Origin: Lachnospiraceae bacterium JLR.KK008
Lineage (GTDB): Bacteria > Bacillota > Clostridia > Lachnospirales > Lachnospiraceae
Reading direction: 5' to 3'
Assembly: GCA_037015955.1 (NCBI GenBank)
Contig: CP143548.1
Location: 1,854,001 to 1,918,000 of the forward strand
DNA: 64,000 bases
Shown: one piece after another, positions 1 to 8,804 of the stretch
Position numbering within the stretch: the stretch's first letter is position 1
Layout of the letters: each line of letters begins with the position of its first letter
The notes under the pieces: model-generated
Told to the model about the DNA's origin: nothing
The model's database searches: none
What the model saw: the letters and a program-made list of their open reading frames with translations, nothing else
Position numbers and translations under genes: made by a program

Positions 1-80
1 GGAATAAGACCGTAAAATGTATCTGCAAATGTTTTGCACCCTGTTTTTAATGGAGGGTAATTAGAAACCAAAAATTCCAT
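1..80 (-). CDS. 5' end of an unidentified gene, cut by window edge
   Basis: Only the first 26 codons lie in the window. The ATG at 80-78 is preceded by a strong ribosome site (GGGAGG) and lies 13 bp after the methyltransferase stop, so the two genes are clearly co-transcribed. The visible protein begins MEFLVSNYPPLKTGCKTF. A gene directly behind a solitary C5 methyltransferase is often the cognate restriction endonuclease, but nothing in these residues identifies a nuclease; that role is inferred from position only. Confidence 0.6.
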   Translation of the reverse strand, partial: MEFLVSNYPPLKTGCKTFADTFYGLI

Positions 81-93
81 ACTCTGTCCTCCC

Positions 94-1203
94 TTAGTTC
101 ATTTGTGCTGTCACATATTCAAGACGCTGTTTTATCGTCATAGTTTTCATCTTTTCATATTCCGGCATTAAATCAATCGGTTTATAATCACCTGTAAATA
201 ACGGGCGCAGGCGTTTTGCTACTTCCCGGACACCCACAGGCGGGACAGCGTTTCCAATCTGCCTGCGAACCTCTGTGACGTTCCCTTCAAAAATAAAGTT
301 ATCCGGAAAAGATTGCAGTCTTGCCCTTTCCCGATTGGTCAAAGGACGAGGCTCCGGATAATGATATCCCCATGTGCCTCCACCTCCGGCAGCGATAATT
401 GTTTTTGCCGGTTCATCCCGTTTAATCCGTCTATAAACATGGCTGATCATGCCTTTAACATACAGCGGATTATCTTTCGGGATATCAGTAAAATTACCGC
501 CTTCCGGTATGAGTTCCAACATCTTCTTTGTTTTTTCTTTAATATTGATCAATTCATTGTTAGTTGAAACCTGCTCTACACCAACAAGTGCCTCTCCAGC
601 GGTAACATACGGCAAATCCCCATTTGGCCCATGTGTCGGCTTCGGATGAACAAAATCAAACCCTGTGTCTATTCTTATCCCGACAAACAAAACCCGCTCC
701 CTAAACTGAGGGACTCCATATTCCGCAAAATTATATAAATGAGGTTTAACAACATATCCCGGTGCAATACTCTCGAAATCTTTTACAATAGTGTCAATAG
801 CTTTCCCTCCATTTGCAGTCAGCAAACCCTTTACATTCTCCGCCACAAAGGCCTTTGGCTTTTTGCCGTCAACAAATTCTGCGAAATGTCTAAACAGCCC
901 TCCTCTTGTTCCATTCAGTCCTGGTTGTTTCCAAATAATCGAAAAATCCTGGCATGGAAAACCACCCAGAACTAAATCACATTCTGGTATGGTTTTATCT
1001 TTATATGGATTTATCTGTGTTATATCCTTATAGCGGATAACATCTCCAAAATTTGCCGCAAACGATTTACAAGCCCATTCCGCAAAATCATTTGCCCATA
1101 CAGTTTCGTATCCCTCCATATGAAAGCCAAAATCAAGTCCTCCGCATCCCGAAAAAATTGACACGATTTTCGGCTTATATGTAAAATCCTTTGTATTATC
1201 CAT
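94..1203 (-). CDS. DNA (cytosine-5) methyltransferase
   Basis: 369-aa C5 DNA methyltransferase that would methylate cytosine in a specific duplex sequence. Motifs seen: I (FSGCGGLDFGF, residues 17-27, SAM binding), IV (GGFPCQDFS, catalytic Cys84), VI (ENVKG, 122-126), VIII (QFRERV, about 166), IX (RERARLQSFPD) and X (RRQIGNAVPPVGV near 315-327). A target-recognition segment lies between VIII and IX. The length is normal and no motif is missing. The start at 1203 has GGAGG nine bases upstream. It is followed after 13 bp by another gene leaving the window, so it is probably half of a restriction-modification pair; a solitary phage-type methylase is the alternative. Confidence 0.93.
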   Translation of the reverse strand: MDNTKDFTYKPKIVSIFSGCGGLDFGFHMEGYETVWANDFAEWACKSFAANFGDVIRYKDITQINPYKDKTIPECDLVLGGFPCQDFSIIWKQPGLNGTRGGLFRHFAEFVDGKKPKAFVAENVKGLLTANGGKAIDTIVKDFESIAPGYVVKPHLYNFAEYGVPQFRERVLFVGIRIDTGFDFVHPKPTHGPNGDLPYVTAGEALVGVEQVSTNNELINIKEKTKKMLELIPEGGNFTDIPKDNPLYVKGMISHVYRRIKRDEPAKTIIAAGGGGTWGYHYPEPRPLTNRERARLQSFPDNFIFEGNVTEVRRQIGNAVPPVGVREVAKRLRPLFTGDYKPIDLMPEYEKMKTMTIKQRLEYVTAQMN

Positions 1204-1301
1204 TTACAAGTACCTCCATAAAGTCTGTAAATATCCATCCGGCACTTGCCGTAAACTGAAAATTGTTTCCTTACTTGGAGGTAAAATGGGAACGAGACTT
1301 G

Positions 1302-1475
1302 CGTACACCAGTTCTTTTGCAAGATTGTGTACGTTCCTGTAAATGCCCGCTTCAATTTTACCCATTCTATAATACTACAAAAACACACGGTTTTCCACTG
1401 AAAATCCATATTTTTAAGCCCATTTTTTTGAGTGGCCAAAACGTACACATTTCTGTAAAAATGCCCGCTTACAAT
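1302..1475. repeat. Repeat pair between resolvase and methyltransferase
   Basis: CGTACAC (1302-1308) and GTGTACG (1327-1333) form an inverted pair, and CGTACAC recurs at 1442-1448. A longer imperfect direct repeat, ctgtaa(aa)atgcccgctt, lies near 1336-1352 and 1453-1471; the second copy runs into the resolvase stop codon. The repeats sit at a resolvase/cargo junction and could be recombination subsites or a scar. That is inference. Confidence 0.45.
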
Positions 1476-2077
1476 AACTTGGCTTTTTGGTAAATTTCTG
1501 CCCGGTAACGGAATGTAGACAGTGGCATACCGCATAGTTCCGCCGCTGCCGTTCCAGTAACTTTCCCGGATTTCCATAGCTGGTAGACTTCATGAAAGTT
1601 CTCCGGCAGGGGGCTTGGAGGCCTTCCGAAGCGCACACCTCTGGCTTTCGCCGCTGCGATCCCTTCCGCCTGCCGCTGCCGAATGTTTGTCCGTTCATTC
1701 TCCGCCACAAAAGACAGCACCTGTAATACAATGTCGCTTAAGAACGTTCCCATCAGGTCTTTGCCCCGCCGGGTATCCAGAAGTGGCATATCCAGCACCA
1801 CAATGTCAATCCCATTCTCCTTAGTAAGAATCCGCCACTGTTCCAGTATCTCCGCATAATTGCGTCCCAGCCGGTCTATGCTTTTAATATAAAGCAGGTC
1901 ATCCTTTTTCATCCGCCGTACCATTCTCTTATAAGCCAGACGGTCAAAATCCTTGCCGGACTGCTTATCTATAAAAACATTCTTTGTCGGGATAGCCAGT
2001 TCCTGGAATGCCAGCCTCTGCCTGTCCTCATTCTGGTCACGGCTGCTGACCCGGATATATCCATATATGTTCGCCAT
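1469..2077 (-). CDS. Serine recombinase, resolvase/invertase family
   Basis: 202-aa small serine recombinase. The N-terminal catalytic domain starts IYGYIRVSSRDQNEDRQ with the catalytic Ser near residue 10. It continues with YIKSIDRLGRN (resolvase signature, around 65-75), the long E helix with VAENERTNIRQRQAEGIAAAK (about 120-140) and a C-terminal helix-turn-helix (GTAAAELCGMPLSTFRYR). Small resolvases cut and rejoin DNA at paired res sites to resolve cointegrates or invert segments. The start at 2077 is chosen because GGAGGG lies just upstream and IYGYIRVS is the family's usual beginning; the longer in-frame extension upstream has no family similarity. Two palindromes occupy its upstream region. 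Confidence 0.9.
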   Translation of the reverse strand: MANIYGYIRVSSRDQNEDRQRLAFQELAIPTKNVFIDKQSGKDFDRLAYKRMVRRMKKDDLLYIKSIDRLGRNYAEILEQWRILTKENGIDIVVLDMPLLDTRRGKDLMGTFLSDIVLQVLSFVAENERTNIRQRQAEGIAAAKARGVRFGRPPSPLPENFHEVYQLWKSGKVTGTAAAELCGMPLSTFRYRAEIYQKAKLL

Positions 2078-2268
2078 AGTTCCCTCCTTCCTGCCGTACC
2101 GGAAGAGCAGTTCCGGGATCTGGCAATATTTCTTTTCAACATTTCCATGATACTTTATGCCCCTGCCATACCAAACAGCTAAAACAGTGGCTCTGCACCC
2201 GATAGTTTGGACACAGGCCGCCTGATATTCAACACCATTTTGTGGCAGCATATAGCACTGGTAACAGA

Positions 2269-2297
2269 GTGGTGGCGGACAAAATGTCCGCCACCAC
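2269..2297. repeat. 29-bp palindrome upstream of resolvase (copy 1)
   Basis: Perfect 13-bp arms around an AAA spacer: gtggtggcggaca / tgtccgccaccac. It has the same centre (GACAAAATGTC) and geometry as the palindrome at 2342-2370, but different outer arms. It lies in the 334-bp non-coding stretch 2078-2411, which otherwise shows no gene. Confidence 0.8.
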
Positions 2298-2341
2298 TTT
2301 ACAGGGATTATCAGATACAAAATCTGGACTGCCATTTTTTC

Positions 2342-2370
2342 AACGTGAACGACAAAATGTCGCTCACGTT
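2342..2370. repeat. 29-bp palindrome upstream of resolvase (copy 2)
   Basis: Thirteen-bp arms around AAA: aacgtgaacgaca / tgtcgctcacgtt. There is one mismatch, which would be a G-U pair in minus-strand RNA. The core GACAAAATGTC is identical to the palindrome at 2269-2297. Confidence 0.75.
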
Positions 2371-2411
2371 CTCTGCCTATAATAATGAAACAGGCCTTTC
2401 TACATTTGTCC

Positions 2412-2717
2412 TCATGCAATATCCTGTATGGCCTTAACCGGCTGGAACCCATGCTCTTTTGCATAAGCCCTTGCCGCTGCCCGGCGTTCTTCGCTGTAGG
2501 GTGGCACAAGCCGGATAGACAGCCGGGATTTATCCAATACATAGGTCACGCTGCCTTCCGGCGTGGTTCTCTCCAATCGGCACAATAGCGGATACTTACG
2601 GCTGAACTCCGCCAGCCTGCGCTTCAAATCCGCATTAAACGTATAAACACTGGCCTCAGATTCCCCCTCATTGAAGTTCACGATTGTTTCTCTCTCATAT
2701 TTAGACAGCTTCTTCAT
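2412..2717 (-). CDS. Conserved accessory-element protein, function unknown
   Basis: 101-aa soluble protein, basic in its second half, beginning MKKLSKYERETIVNFNEGE. Proteins of this type are common in Firmicutes mobile elements, sometimes under unsupported functional names; I see no catalytic motif. The start at 2717 is preferred to an in-frame ATG at 2732 because GAGGAGG sits six bases before it. It overlaps the end of the 114-aa gene upstream by 17 bp, so the two are translationally coupled in one minus-strand operon with the HTH gene. Confidence 0.75.
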   Translation of the reverse strand: MKKLSKYERETIVNFNEGESEASVYTFNADLKRRLAEFSRKYPLLCRLERTTPEGSVTYVLDKSRLSIRLVPPYSEERRAAARAYAKEHGFQPVKAIQDIA

Positions 2718-3045
2718 ACATATCCTCCTCACGATTTGTGCTTGACTCCACAGCCTTCATAAATTTCTTTGCCCTGAAATATCCTCCCATCTCCATGCGG
2801 AGATGATGATAGAAGCAGGAATGCCAATCTTTGGAGCCTTCCGTTTCCATTTTCCGGGCAAGTGCCAGCAGCCAGCGCTTCGCTTCCTGATCCACGGTCA
2901 ATGAAACCAGCCACTTCAGCCTTGTAACCGTATTGTAGTAATCCGGGCATCCATATACATACAGCACTTTCTTTTCTCTTATATCCAGCTTCATAAATAC
3001 CTCCGTTTCTGCCGTCCTTGCGGCATTTTCCATTCTCTTACTCAT
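2701..3045 (-). CDS. Hypothetical mobile-element protein
   Basis: 114-aa protein with no motif I recognise. It is mildly basic and contains two predicted helical stretches (RLKWLVSLTVDQEAKRWLLALARKME and the C-terminal part). The ATG follows the stop codon of the HTH gene immediately (TAAATG) and GGAG lies in the end of that gene, indicating coupled translation. Its 3' end overlaps the next gene by 17 bp. Its place in a three-gene cassette with an excisionase-like protein suggests a mobile-element accessory role. Confidence 0.7.
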   Translation of the reverse strand: MSKRMENAARTAETEVFMKLDIREKKVLYVYGCPDYYNTVTRLKWLVSLTVDQEAKRWLLALARKMETEGSKDWHSCFYHHLRMEMGGYFRAKKFMKAVESSTNREEDMYEEAV

Positions 3046-3264
3046 TTACTGCTCCTGCACATTCCCGGTGCCTTTTGACATCCAGTCAAAAAATGCTTTC
3101 TTACTGACTTTAATCAGCCTGCCGCTCCTGAATGCCGGGAATCCCGGCGTGTGAACCAGCTCATAGGCGCTCGCTCTTGAAATTCCCATAATGCGCCGGA
3201 TGTCCGATACATCCAGAACCAGAGGGAGATCATCATAGTTTTTTAATTTTTTGTTGTCGCTCAT
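3046..3264 (-). CDS. Excisionase-like helix-turn-helix protein
   Basis: 72-aa HTH_17/excisionase-family protein: LVLDVSDIRRIMGISRASAY forms the helix-turn-helix, followed by a short wing (FPAFRSGRLIKVSKKAFFDWM). Such proteins bind attachment or promoter DNA, acting as directionality factors or regulators of mobile elements. The start at 3264 has AAGGAGGAGC upstream; an in-frame extension to 3357 has no family similarity. It heads the operon 3264-2412, and its upstream region (3265-3607) is shared with the divergent DUF6076-like gene. Confidence 0.8.
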   Translation of the reverse strand: MSDNKKLKNYDDLPLVLDVSDIRRIMGISRASAYELVHTPGFPAFRSGRLIKVSKKAFFDWMSKGTGNVQEQ

Positions 3265-3474
3265 TTCCTTGCTCCTCCTTATATTTGAATTGATAAAACC
3301 TTGTTCTTCATTTGAATGTTTCCTGTCGCCGTTCTGCCTACCAGCCGTTATCCTCAAAGCCCCATTCCTGCGGCGTATCCCGTATTGGCACGCTCCCCGG
3401 TTTCCCGGCTCCCGGCGCTGCTTCCCCTCACGGTCATATCACTGTCAGACGGTCATTCACTTGTCAATGTACTG

Positions 3475-3548
3475 CATGGTACGAAATTACCATGTGCAAT
3501 CATCATATCGGTTTTTCCTTGACGAACGCAATGCTTATACGGTATCAT
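3475..3548 (+). promoter_or_regulatory. Palindrome and promoter for the DUF6076-like gene
   Basis: A 7-bp-arm palindrome, catggta-N6-taccatg (3475-3494), lies just upstream of a candidate sigma-A promoter: TTGACG at 3519-3524, 18-bp spacer, TATCAT at 3543-3548. It is in the divergent intergenic region, so the palindrome could be an operator for the neighbouring HTH protein. That link is inference. Confidence 0.5.
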
Positions 3549-3607
3549 GAGTGTAACGGATATAACTAAATTATAAAATTACCATAAACATTAGGGAGAT
3601 TAGAAAA

Positions 3608-4654
3608 ATGGAAATGGAATTCTTGCGGCATGAACCGTGCTATGACCGTATCCTGCTTGTCCTTTCACTGGACAGGCAGAAAAAGAAAGAGCGCATCCTG
3701 ATCGGCGAGGAACTGCAGATCCGCTTCCGCCTGCGGGGAAACACGGATACCGATGTCCTGTGCGATGTGACACGCCCTCTGGGGACTTTCCTTGCGGAGT
3801 TTGAGCATGATCCAGACGGGGAATGGAGCCGCCTTGGGCTGGCACCGCTCCGGGAAGCCCTGCACTCCAACCGCTGGAAGCAGCCTGCACTGGAACAGTC
3901 CGCCGGGGAGTTTCTGTCAAAAAAATATCTCACCGGCGACCCGGTGAGGATGTATGCGGCATTCCGTATCTGGAACGATTATCTGCTTGCGAGAGAACCG
4001 AGGGAGAGGGCGAAGGCCTGTGACCGTTTTATGGATAAAATGAGCCGCTTCACGCAAATGTTCCAGGAAAGAAGCCCGCTCCGGTTTGACCCCGACACCG
4101 GAAAACCGGAGCGTTTTCAAATCTCCAGCCGGGTGTTCGGCACTGTACCGGCGGAAGAAACACGGCTTGACCTATGGTATCCGGACAATAAACGCAATAC
4201 GGAGTGCGTTGCAGCCTATGCATCCCTTTATCCGATAGTCACCTATTACCTGAACCGGCTGAATGACTGGGGGCTGCATTTCCGGAAATGCAAGATATGC
4301 GGACGGCTTTTCCTTGCTGAAAGCCTGCGTTATGAATTGTGCAGTGACAAATGCCGGAAAGCACAGGCACTCCAGAATAAGCGAGAATTCGACGAAAGAG
4401 CCAGGGATAACAATTATGATCTGGTCTATAAAAACGAGTGCCAGCACTGGCGCAACATTATTAACAAGGCAAAAAAGAAGCCCGGCCTACCGGCTGACCG
4501 GCTGGAAAAAATGCAGGCTGCCTTTGAAGCGTTTAAGAAAGAAGCCCTTCAAAGGAAAAAGGCAATCAAGACAGAAAAAGCCAGCCCGAAAAATTTCACG
4601 GACTGGCTGTACCAGCAGAGCAGCATCCTGACTGATCTGCTGGAAGAATCCTGA
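3608..4654 (+). CDS. DUF6076-like zinc-finger protein
   Basis: 348-aa protein with a C-terminal zinc-binding module: CKICGRLFLAESLRYELCSD followed by KC (CxxC...CxxxC, about residues 228-255), then a long basic helical region ending at residue 348. This matches my recollection of the DUF6076 family in Lachnospiraceae mobile elements; the family name is uncertain, the cysteine pattern is directly visible. Function is unknown; nucleic-acid binding is plausible. AGGGAG precedes the ATG, and a promoter and palindrome lie upstream. It is the only plus-strand gene in the first 31 kb apart from shadows, and converges on tnpV. Confidence 0.7.
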   Translation: MEMEFLRHEPCYDRILLVLSLDRQKKKERILIGEELQIRFRLRGNTDTDVLCDVTRPLGTFLAEFEHDPDGEWSRLGLAPLREALHSNRWKQPALEQSAGEFLSKKYLTGDPVRMYAAFRIWNDYLLAREPRERAKACDRFMDKMSRFTQMFQERSPLRFDPDTGKPERFQISSRVFGTVPAEETRLDLWYPDNKRNTECVAAYASLYPIVTYYLNRLNDWGLHFRKCKICGRLFLAESLRYELCSDKCRKAQALQNKREFDERARDNNYDLVYKNECQHWRNIINKAKKKPGLPADRLEKMQAAFEAFKKEALQRKKAIKTEKASPKNFTDWLYQQSSILTDLLEES

Positions 4655-4655
4655 C

Positions 4656-4703
4656 CGGGCAGCTTCTGAAAACGGTATTGTACCATTTTCGGGAAACTGC
4701 CCG
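4656..4703. terminator. Hairpin between convergent genes
   Basis: Outer arms cgggcag / ctgcccg and inner arms gaaaa-c-ggt / acc-a-ttttc form a long imperfect stem between the convergent DUF6076-like gene and tnpV. There is no good T-run on either strand, so the terminator role is tentative. Confidence 0.45.
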
Positions 4704-4728
4704 CCGGGAAACAGCAAAAATTATTCAT

Positions 4729-5106
4729 TTACACATAGATCAGTTCTGCACGGACGATTTCTTCCGCACGGCTTCGGATAGAATTGCAGCGGCGCACCCA
4801 TTCAAGCTGGTCATCCGCTTTCAATTCCTCTGTCACACCCTCAGCGACCTGCATCTGCTCTGCAATTCTGTCCAGCCGTTCCTGTGCCTGTTCGTCCAGG
4901 TCAGCAAGATATGTCCATAATTTTCCAGTAAGAAGCAAGCTGCTGTAATATCCGGGGCGGTTTTCTTTTAAATACTTCTGGTGCATCCGCCCCCAACGAC
5001 CGATAGGGCGATTTTCCTCCGGCAGTGTCAGCATGGGGATATAGTAATCCCCGACAAGAACATAGTCAATGCCGTTCTCATGTGTGTATTTCGGCAATTT
5101 CTCCAT
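4729..5106 (-). CDS. tnpV: TnpV family transposon protein
   Basis: 125-aa TnpV-type protein ([22 protein letters not shown]..., with [19 protein letters not shown] in the middle and a helical C-terminus). The family is known from Tn4451/Tn4453-type mobilisable transposons and many Clostridia elements; its biochemical role is not established. The ribosome site GGAGGTCGATAATG (5117-5104) is nearly duplicated at 5236-5223 inside the VirB4 gene. It lies directly downstream of virB4, where VirB6-like and lysin genes of a conjugation locus would be expected. Confidence 0.85.
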   Translation of the reverse strand: MEKLPKYTHENGIDYVLVGDYYIPMLTLPEENRPIGRWGRMHQKYLKENRPGYYSSLLLTGKLWTYLADLDEQAQERLDRIAEQMQVAEGVTEELKADDQLEWVRRCNSIRSRAEEIVRAELIYV

Positions 5107-5130
5107 TATCGACCTCCTGTATTCAATTAT

Positions 5131-7983
5131 TCAGAATCCAGCTGATCGTGTCCCTGTCCATGTGAAATTCAAGGCAACTGAACTCTTCACCAACAAGTAT
5201 GTCATATCCCGCATGATCTTTTCATAATCGACCTCCACGTCCTCCCGTGTAGGTATCTCCTGTTTTTCTTCCGGCGGTATCTCTTCTTCTTCTGTCGGTA
5301 CTGCCATAAGCTGTACTTTCTTCGGCATTTCCTTCATCCATCCGGATAAATCGAGGTCGAAGTCCAAATCCGTCTCTTCGGGATCTTTTATTCCCTCTTC
5401 CCAGTCCATATCGGCATCCGCGATCTCCAGCGCCGCCGCTTCTTCCCCGCTTTCTTTCTCTGTGCGTTCTTCCTCCAGCACATCGTTTTCCGTCTCATCC
5501 GTCCTGGCTTTCGGCGTCGTGGAGAACACGTCTATGATGTCCTGAAACACGGCGTCAAACCGCAGTATCCCCACATGTTTGTCCAGATCCTGGAACATGC
5601 ACTCTCCGTTCCCCATGTTCATGATCGCGGCCTTGTTCTGCGCATTTGGCTCCAGACCCAGATATTCGCACATGCGGACCGCCTCATTTTCATTTGTCGT
5701 GCAAAAACAGAATTTATAGGTGATCGTATTTTTGATCGCCTCCGTCGGAAGATCCAACACGGAATGGCCGTTGAAAATGCAACCCGTATACAGAGATCTG
5801 CCCATACGGGTCAGATAATCATACATCTTAACCCCTTCCGTAGTCTTGGCAAGCGCCCAGCTCTCGTCAAATAAGATGACGGAAAAAACATTCCTCTTAA
5901 TCAACGCGAATTTCTTGGCAAAATGAGAAAGCACCATCATAATCACAGTAGAAATACTCTCCTCTGTCGTGTAATCGGCCTTTGACGTCTCCGGAGACGG
6001 CAGCTTCAGATTTTGTATCTGCAAAATATTCAGACGATTGTCCAGAGAAATCGTCTGTTCCCCTCCTTCTCCGATCAGAAGCCTGGCCATTCCGGCAGAT
6101 CTGCGCAGACGGATCTGTCTGGCCGTCATCCTCGCCGGTTTATACAGATCATCTTCCGGATCAAACTCCTCCAATATTTCTGAAAGCCGCATCAGGGACG
6201 GCTTCTTCCCGGACGTATCTTCCGACATCCTGTTTGCCGCCTCTAAAAGAGCCGTATATTCCATGGAATTGGAACTGTACTGAAACATTTCCGTGATGAC
6301 ATTGATGGCCAGTTCATTCGCCTCATCCGGATCGCCGCTGTAAATATTATAAGGATCAAGCATCCCCGTATTGCCCGCATCCGCCGACAGTGTCACAGTA
6401 GAAATCAGGCCGCGCAGCATGGAAAATTCGCTTTCCCAATGGCTTCTCTCCCCTTTGGGGTCAAAGATCAGACCATAACCGCCATACATTACCGTGAGAA
6501 AAACCAGTAGATTCGCATTGAAAGACTTGCCAAAACCCAGGTTTCCAAAGAAAGTCGCAGAAGCCGATTTATTCCGCAGACAGGCAAGCCCCATATCCAG
6601 AAAGACATTTTTTTCTTCCTCGCCTGTCGTCCCTATGTATCCGCCTTTTCCGTCCCCCAGTTCCCTGTTGACGCCAATCACACCGCTGGCCAGTGTTGTC
6701 GGCGTGATCGGCATGATATAGTCTTTAATCGTTGCTCCAACGGTAGGGATAAACGATAAAAACAGTTTGATCTGATCCGCGATCGGCCTCTCGATGACAA
6801 AATTCATGTCCTGGTACTTTTCCCGGATCGTTGTCGCCCGTTCTTCCAGTTGTTTTTTCTGATCAGCAGCGACACAGATTGTGATTGATGTATTCAGTAC
6901 CGGATCTTTGTTCGTCTTGATCTCGTTTTCCAGTGCGGCGGCATATTCCCGGCCGGTATACAGATCATCCGGGATCTCCGCACCGCCTTTTTCCGCATTT
7001 TCGCTCTGGCTGTCTATCTCCCGCTTTTTCAGATCAATCTTACGCTGCGCGCCTCTGCATTCGATCGCTTTGATATGAATACACACTTCCGCCTGAAGAT
7101 TCTCTTTTTGCAACTCATACAGCCACTCGTTTCCCGGGAACTCCCATTCATCGGGCAGACCTGTCACGGCAAGAAAAGTCTGATAGGAGACGGCTCTGTC
7201 ATGCTCCACCCGGATCGTCCGTTCCTTTGTCGTGATACTGCCGGAAAACAGATTGACGATGTCTCTTCCCCACGGATGGATCACTTCTTCTCTGCCGACC
7301 CGATCCATGCGGTATTTGGGCTGCCACACTCCCTGATCCGCGTTCTCATAAAACAACGGGATCTCCTCCTTCAGTCCCCGATAAGCCACCCTGCGGAAGA
7401 TCCATTGCAGCTCCTCCCCGCATACTTCGTTCATACTCATTTTCTGATTTTGCGAGAAATACCAGTCATCCGCGGCCTTCTTCACGCGCTGCACCCTGCT
7501 CATCAGAATATCCTTTGTGTCTACGCTCAAATACACATTGATCGCATTGACCGGGTCTTTGATAAAATACTGCCAGGCATGGCTCATGCTGGAGATCAGA
7601 TCACTGCCTCCTAAGTCCTCGATCTTCACGAACAGATACGTGCGGTAATCATGATTGTCCGACTCCAGCGACCGTTCCTTCAGATAGACTTCCACCTGAT
7701 CCGTATAACCACGCGCCGTGTCATACAGGACATCTTCCCGATCCAGCCCCTCTCTTAACGCCTTGTAATGCTCCTCGATGTTCTGTCCCATCGGCAGGAC
7801 AAGAATCTGTACTTCCGACAGGATCCCGGCCAGAAAACGCGCCGTCTGGAACAGCACGCCTATTTTTTCACTCTTATTCAGAAAATCATAGTCATATCCG
7901 GTCAGCCGGAAGGCGCCCCAGCAACTCTTATCGGCATTAAAAATAATATTTTCCGTGTAGAAATCGATCGGACATTTATACAT
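5131..7983 (-). CDS. VirB4-like conjugation ATPase (Tn916 Orf16 / TcpF type)
   Basis: 950-aa AAA+ ATPase expected to energise the type IV secretion/conjugation channel at the membrane. Walker A is GNLGFGKS (about residue 480) and Walker B is [12 protein letters not shown] (about 705). A conserved N-terminal half and a long acidic tail (about 840-925, rich in Glu/Asp) flank them. It follows tcpE with an 8-bp overlap. The last 30 or so residues look anomalous: the gene runs through a second copy of the tnpV ribosome site, and another frame of the same DNA reads as a better-looking peptide ([18 protein letters not shown]...) ending at 5123. The true C-terminus may therefore have been altered by arrival of the tnpV module. 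Confidence 0.9.
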   Translation of the reverse strand: MYKCPIDFYTENIIFNADKSCWGAFRLTGYDYDFLNKSEKIGVLFQTARFLAGILSEVQILVLPMGQNIEEHYKALREGLDREDVLYDTARGYTDQVEVYLKERSLESDNHDYRTYLFVKIEDLGGSDLISSMSHAWQYFIKDPVNAINVYLSVDTKDILMSRVQRVKKAADDWYFSQNQKMSMNEVCGEELQWIFRRVAYRGLKEEIPLFYENADQGVWQPKYRMDRVGREEVIHPWGRDIVNLFSGSITTKERTIRVEHDRAVSYQTFLAVTGLPDEWEFPGNEWLYELQKENLQAEVCIHIKAIECRGAQRKIDLKKREIDSQSENAEKGGAEIPDDLYTGREYAAALENEIKTNKDPVLNTSITICVAADQKKQLEERATTIREKYQDMNFVIERPIADQIKLFLSFIPTVGATIKDYIMPITPTTLASGVIGVNRELGDGKGGYIGTTGEEEKNVFLDMGLACLRNKSASATFFGNLGFGKSFNANLLVFLTVMYGGYGLIFDPKGERSHWESEFSMLRGLISTVTLSADAGNTGMLDPYNIYSGDPDEANELAINVITEMFQYSSNSMEYTALLEAANRMSEDTSGKKPSLMRLSEILEEFDPEDDLYKPARMTARQIRLRRSAGMARLLIGEGGEQTISLDNRLNILQIQNLKLPSPETSKADYTTEESISTVIMMVLSHFAKKFALIKRNVFSVILFDESWALAKTTEGVKMYDYLTRMGRSLYTGCIFNGHSVLDLPTEAIKNTITYKFCFCTTNENEAVRMCEYLGLEPNAQNKAAIMNMGNGECMFQDLDKHVGILRFDAVFQDIIDVFSTTPKARTDETENDVLEEERTEKESGEEAAALEIADADMDWEEGIKDPEETDLDFDLDLSGWMKEMPKKVQLMAVPTEEEEIPPEEKQEIPTREDVEVDYEKIMRDMTYLLVKSSVALNFTWTGTRSAGF

Positions 7984-8419
7984 TCGTGCTCTCCTTCCTC
8001 CGTACCCTTTTCTCCTTCAGCGGCTTTCTGTATGCCCTGCTGCAATTCCAATCAAGGACAAGACGCTCTGTCCTGCCCTGATGCTGCATAAACCGTTCCA
8101 GATACCGGTACCTGTCATGCGCCAGATATATGATGCCGCCTGCCAGATATTTCATGGGATTTTTTCCATCCACCTTCATTTTTCTCATCAGATACATGAT
8201 GCCGTAAGGAAGTAACCCAAGCCGGATGACAACCGGTACCACTGTGATAACCGGAAACAATTTCTGCAACAGATAAATGCAAAACGCCGAACTAATGAGA
8301 TAGACGCCGCCCCACAGCTCGATCGGCACCGGAAACACAATGTTGCCGATGTTATAAATTTTCTTTTCAACCTTCCATACTTTCGCATAGGAGTAAATCG
8401 TCAGTTTATCATGTTCCAT
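7976..8419 (-). CDS. tcpE: TcpE family conjugal transfer membrane protein
   Basis: 147-aa protein of the TcpE family. A short N-terminal cytosolic segment with YSYAKVWKVEKKIYNIGNI is followed by two adjacent membrane helices (about residues 33-75) and a basic cytosolic tail. TcpE is a membrane component of the tcp conjugation apparatus in Clostridium perfringens. The ATG at 8419 has AAAGGGGAAG upstream; an upstream in-frame TTG at 8443 overlaps the tcpD stop and is less likely. It overlaps the virB4 start by 8 bp and lies 16 bp after tcpD. Confidence 0.88.
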   Translation of the reverse strand: MEHDKLTIYSYAKVWKVEKKIYNIGNIVFPVPIELWGGVYLISSAFCIYLLQKLFPVITVVPVVIRLGLLPYGIMYLMRKMKVDGKNPMKYLAGGIIYLAHDRYRYLERFMQHQGRTERLVLDWNCSRAYRKPLKEKRVRRKESTNV

Positions 8420-8435
8420 TTGCTTCCCCTTTCTG

Positions 8436-8792
8436 TCAGCCAAAGATTGCGCCGCCGATCACATTTCCGATCTCCTGGATCTTACTTGGATTGGAAATAA
8501 AAAATATCACGATCCCGCCTACAATGAGCGCCACAAGCACTCCCACATAATTTCTTTTAATGCCGGAGATAAAAACAACGACAATAACAGCAATAATTGC
8601 AGCCCATAAGAGATTTTCGAAAAAGATGCCGCTGGCAAATTTCTCCACATAGTTTGTCGCAAAGACGACGTTCCCCCAGCACAGGGAAGTCAGCAGTACC
8701 ATGCCAAACAGAGTCGATAATTTCCTTCCGATTTTCTTTCTATCCGTTGTTTTCCTCATATCCATCGCATCCATTTTCTTTGTTCTCTCCAT
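8436..8792 (-). CDS. tcpD: TcpD family membrane protein
   Basis: 118-aa hydrophobic protein with a signal-like helix (about 27-46) ending VVFA, then two membrane helices (about 58-78 and 82-100) and a glycine-containing end. Size, topology and position between tcpC and tcpE match TcpD, an integral-membrane transfer protein whose exact role in the channel is unclear. GGAGG lies eight bases before the ATG. It is part of the tightly packed minus-strand tcp operon. Confidence 0.8.
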   Translation of the reverse strand: MERTKKMDAMDMRKTTDRKKIGRKLSTLFGMVLLTSLCWGNVVFATNYVEKFASGIFFENLLWAAIIAVIVVVFISGIKRNYVGVLVALIVGGIVIFFISNPSKIQEIGNVIGGAIFG

Positions 8793-8804
8793 CCTCTCAT
8801 CCTC

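Noticed and set aside
1020-1577. 185-codon minus-strand frame between methyltransferase and resolvase
   Set aside because: It overlaps both genes in another frame, with no ribosome site and no motif.
2269-2370. Standard Tn3-type res site
   Set aside because: The TGTC steps face outward from the centre, whereas res half-sites carry them at the outer ends.
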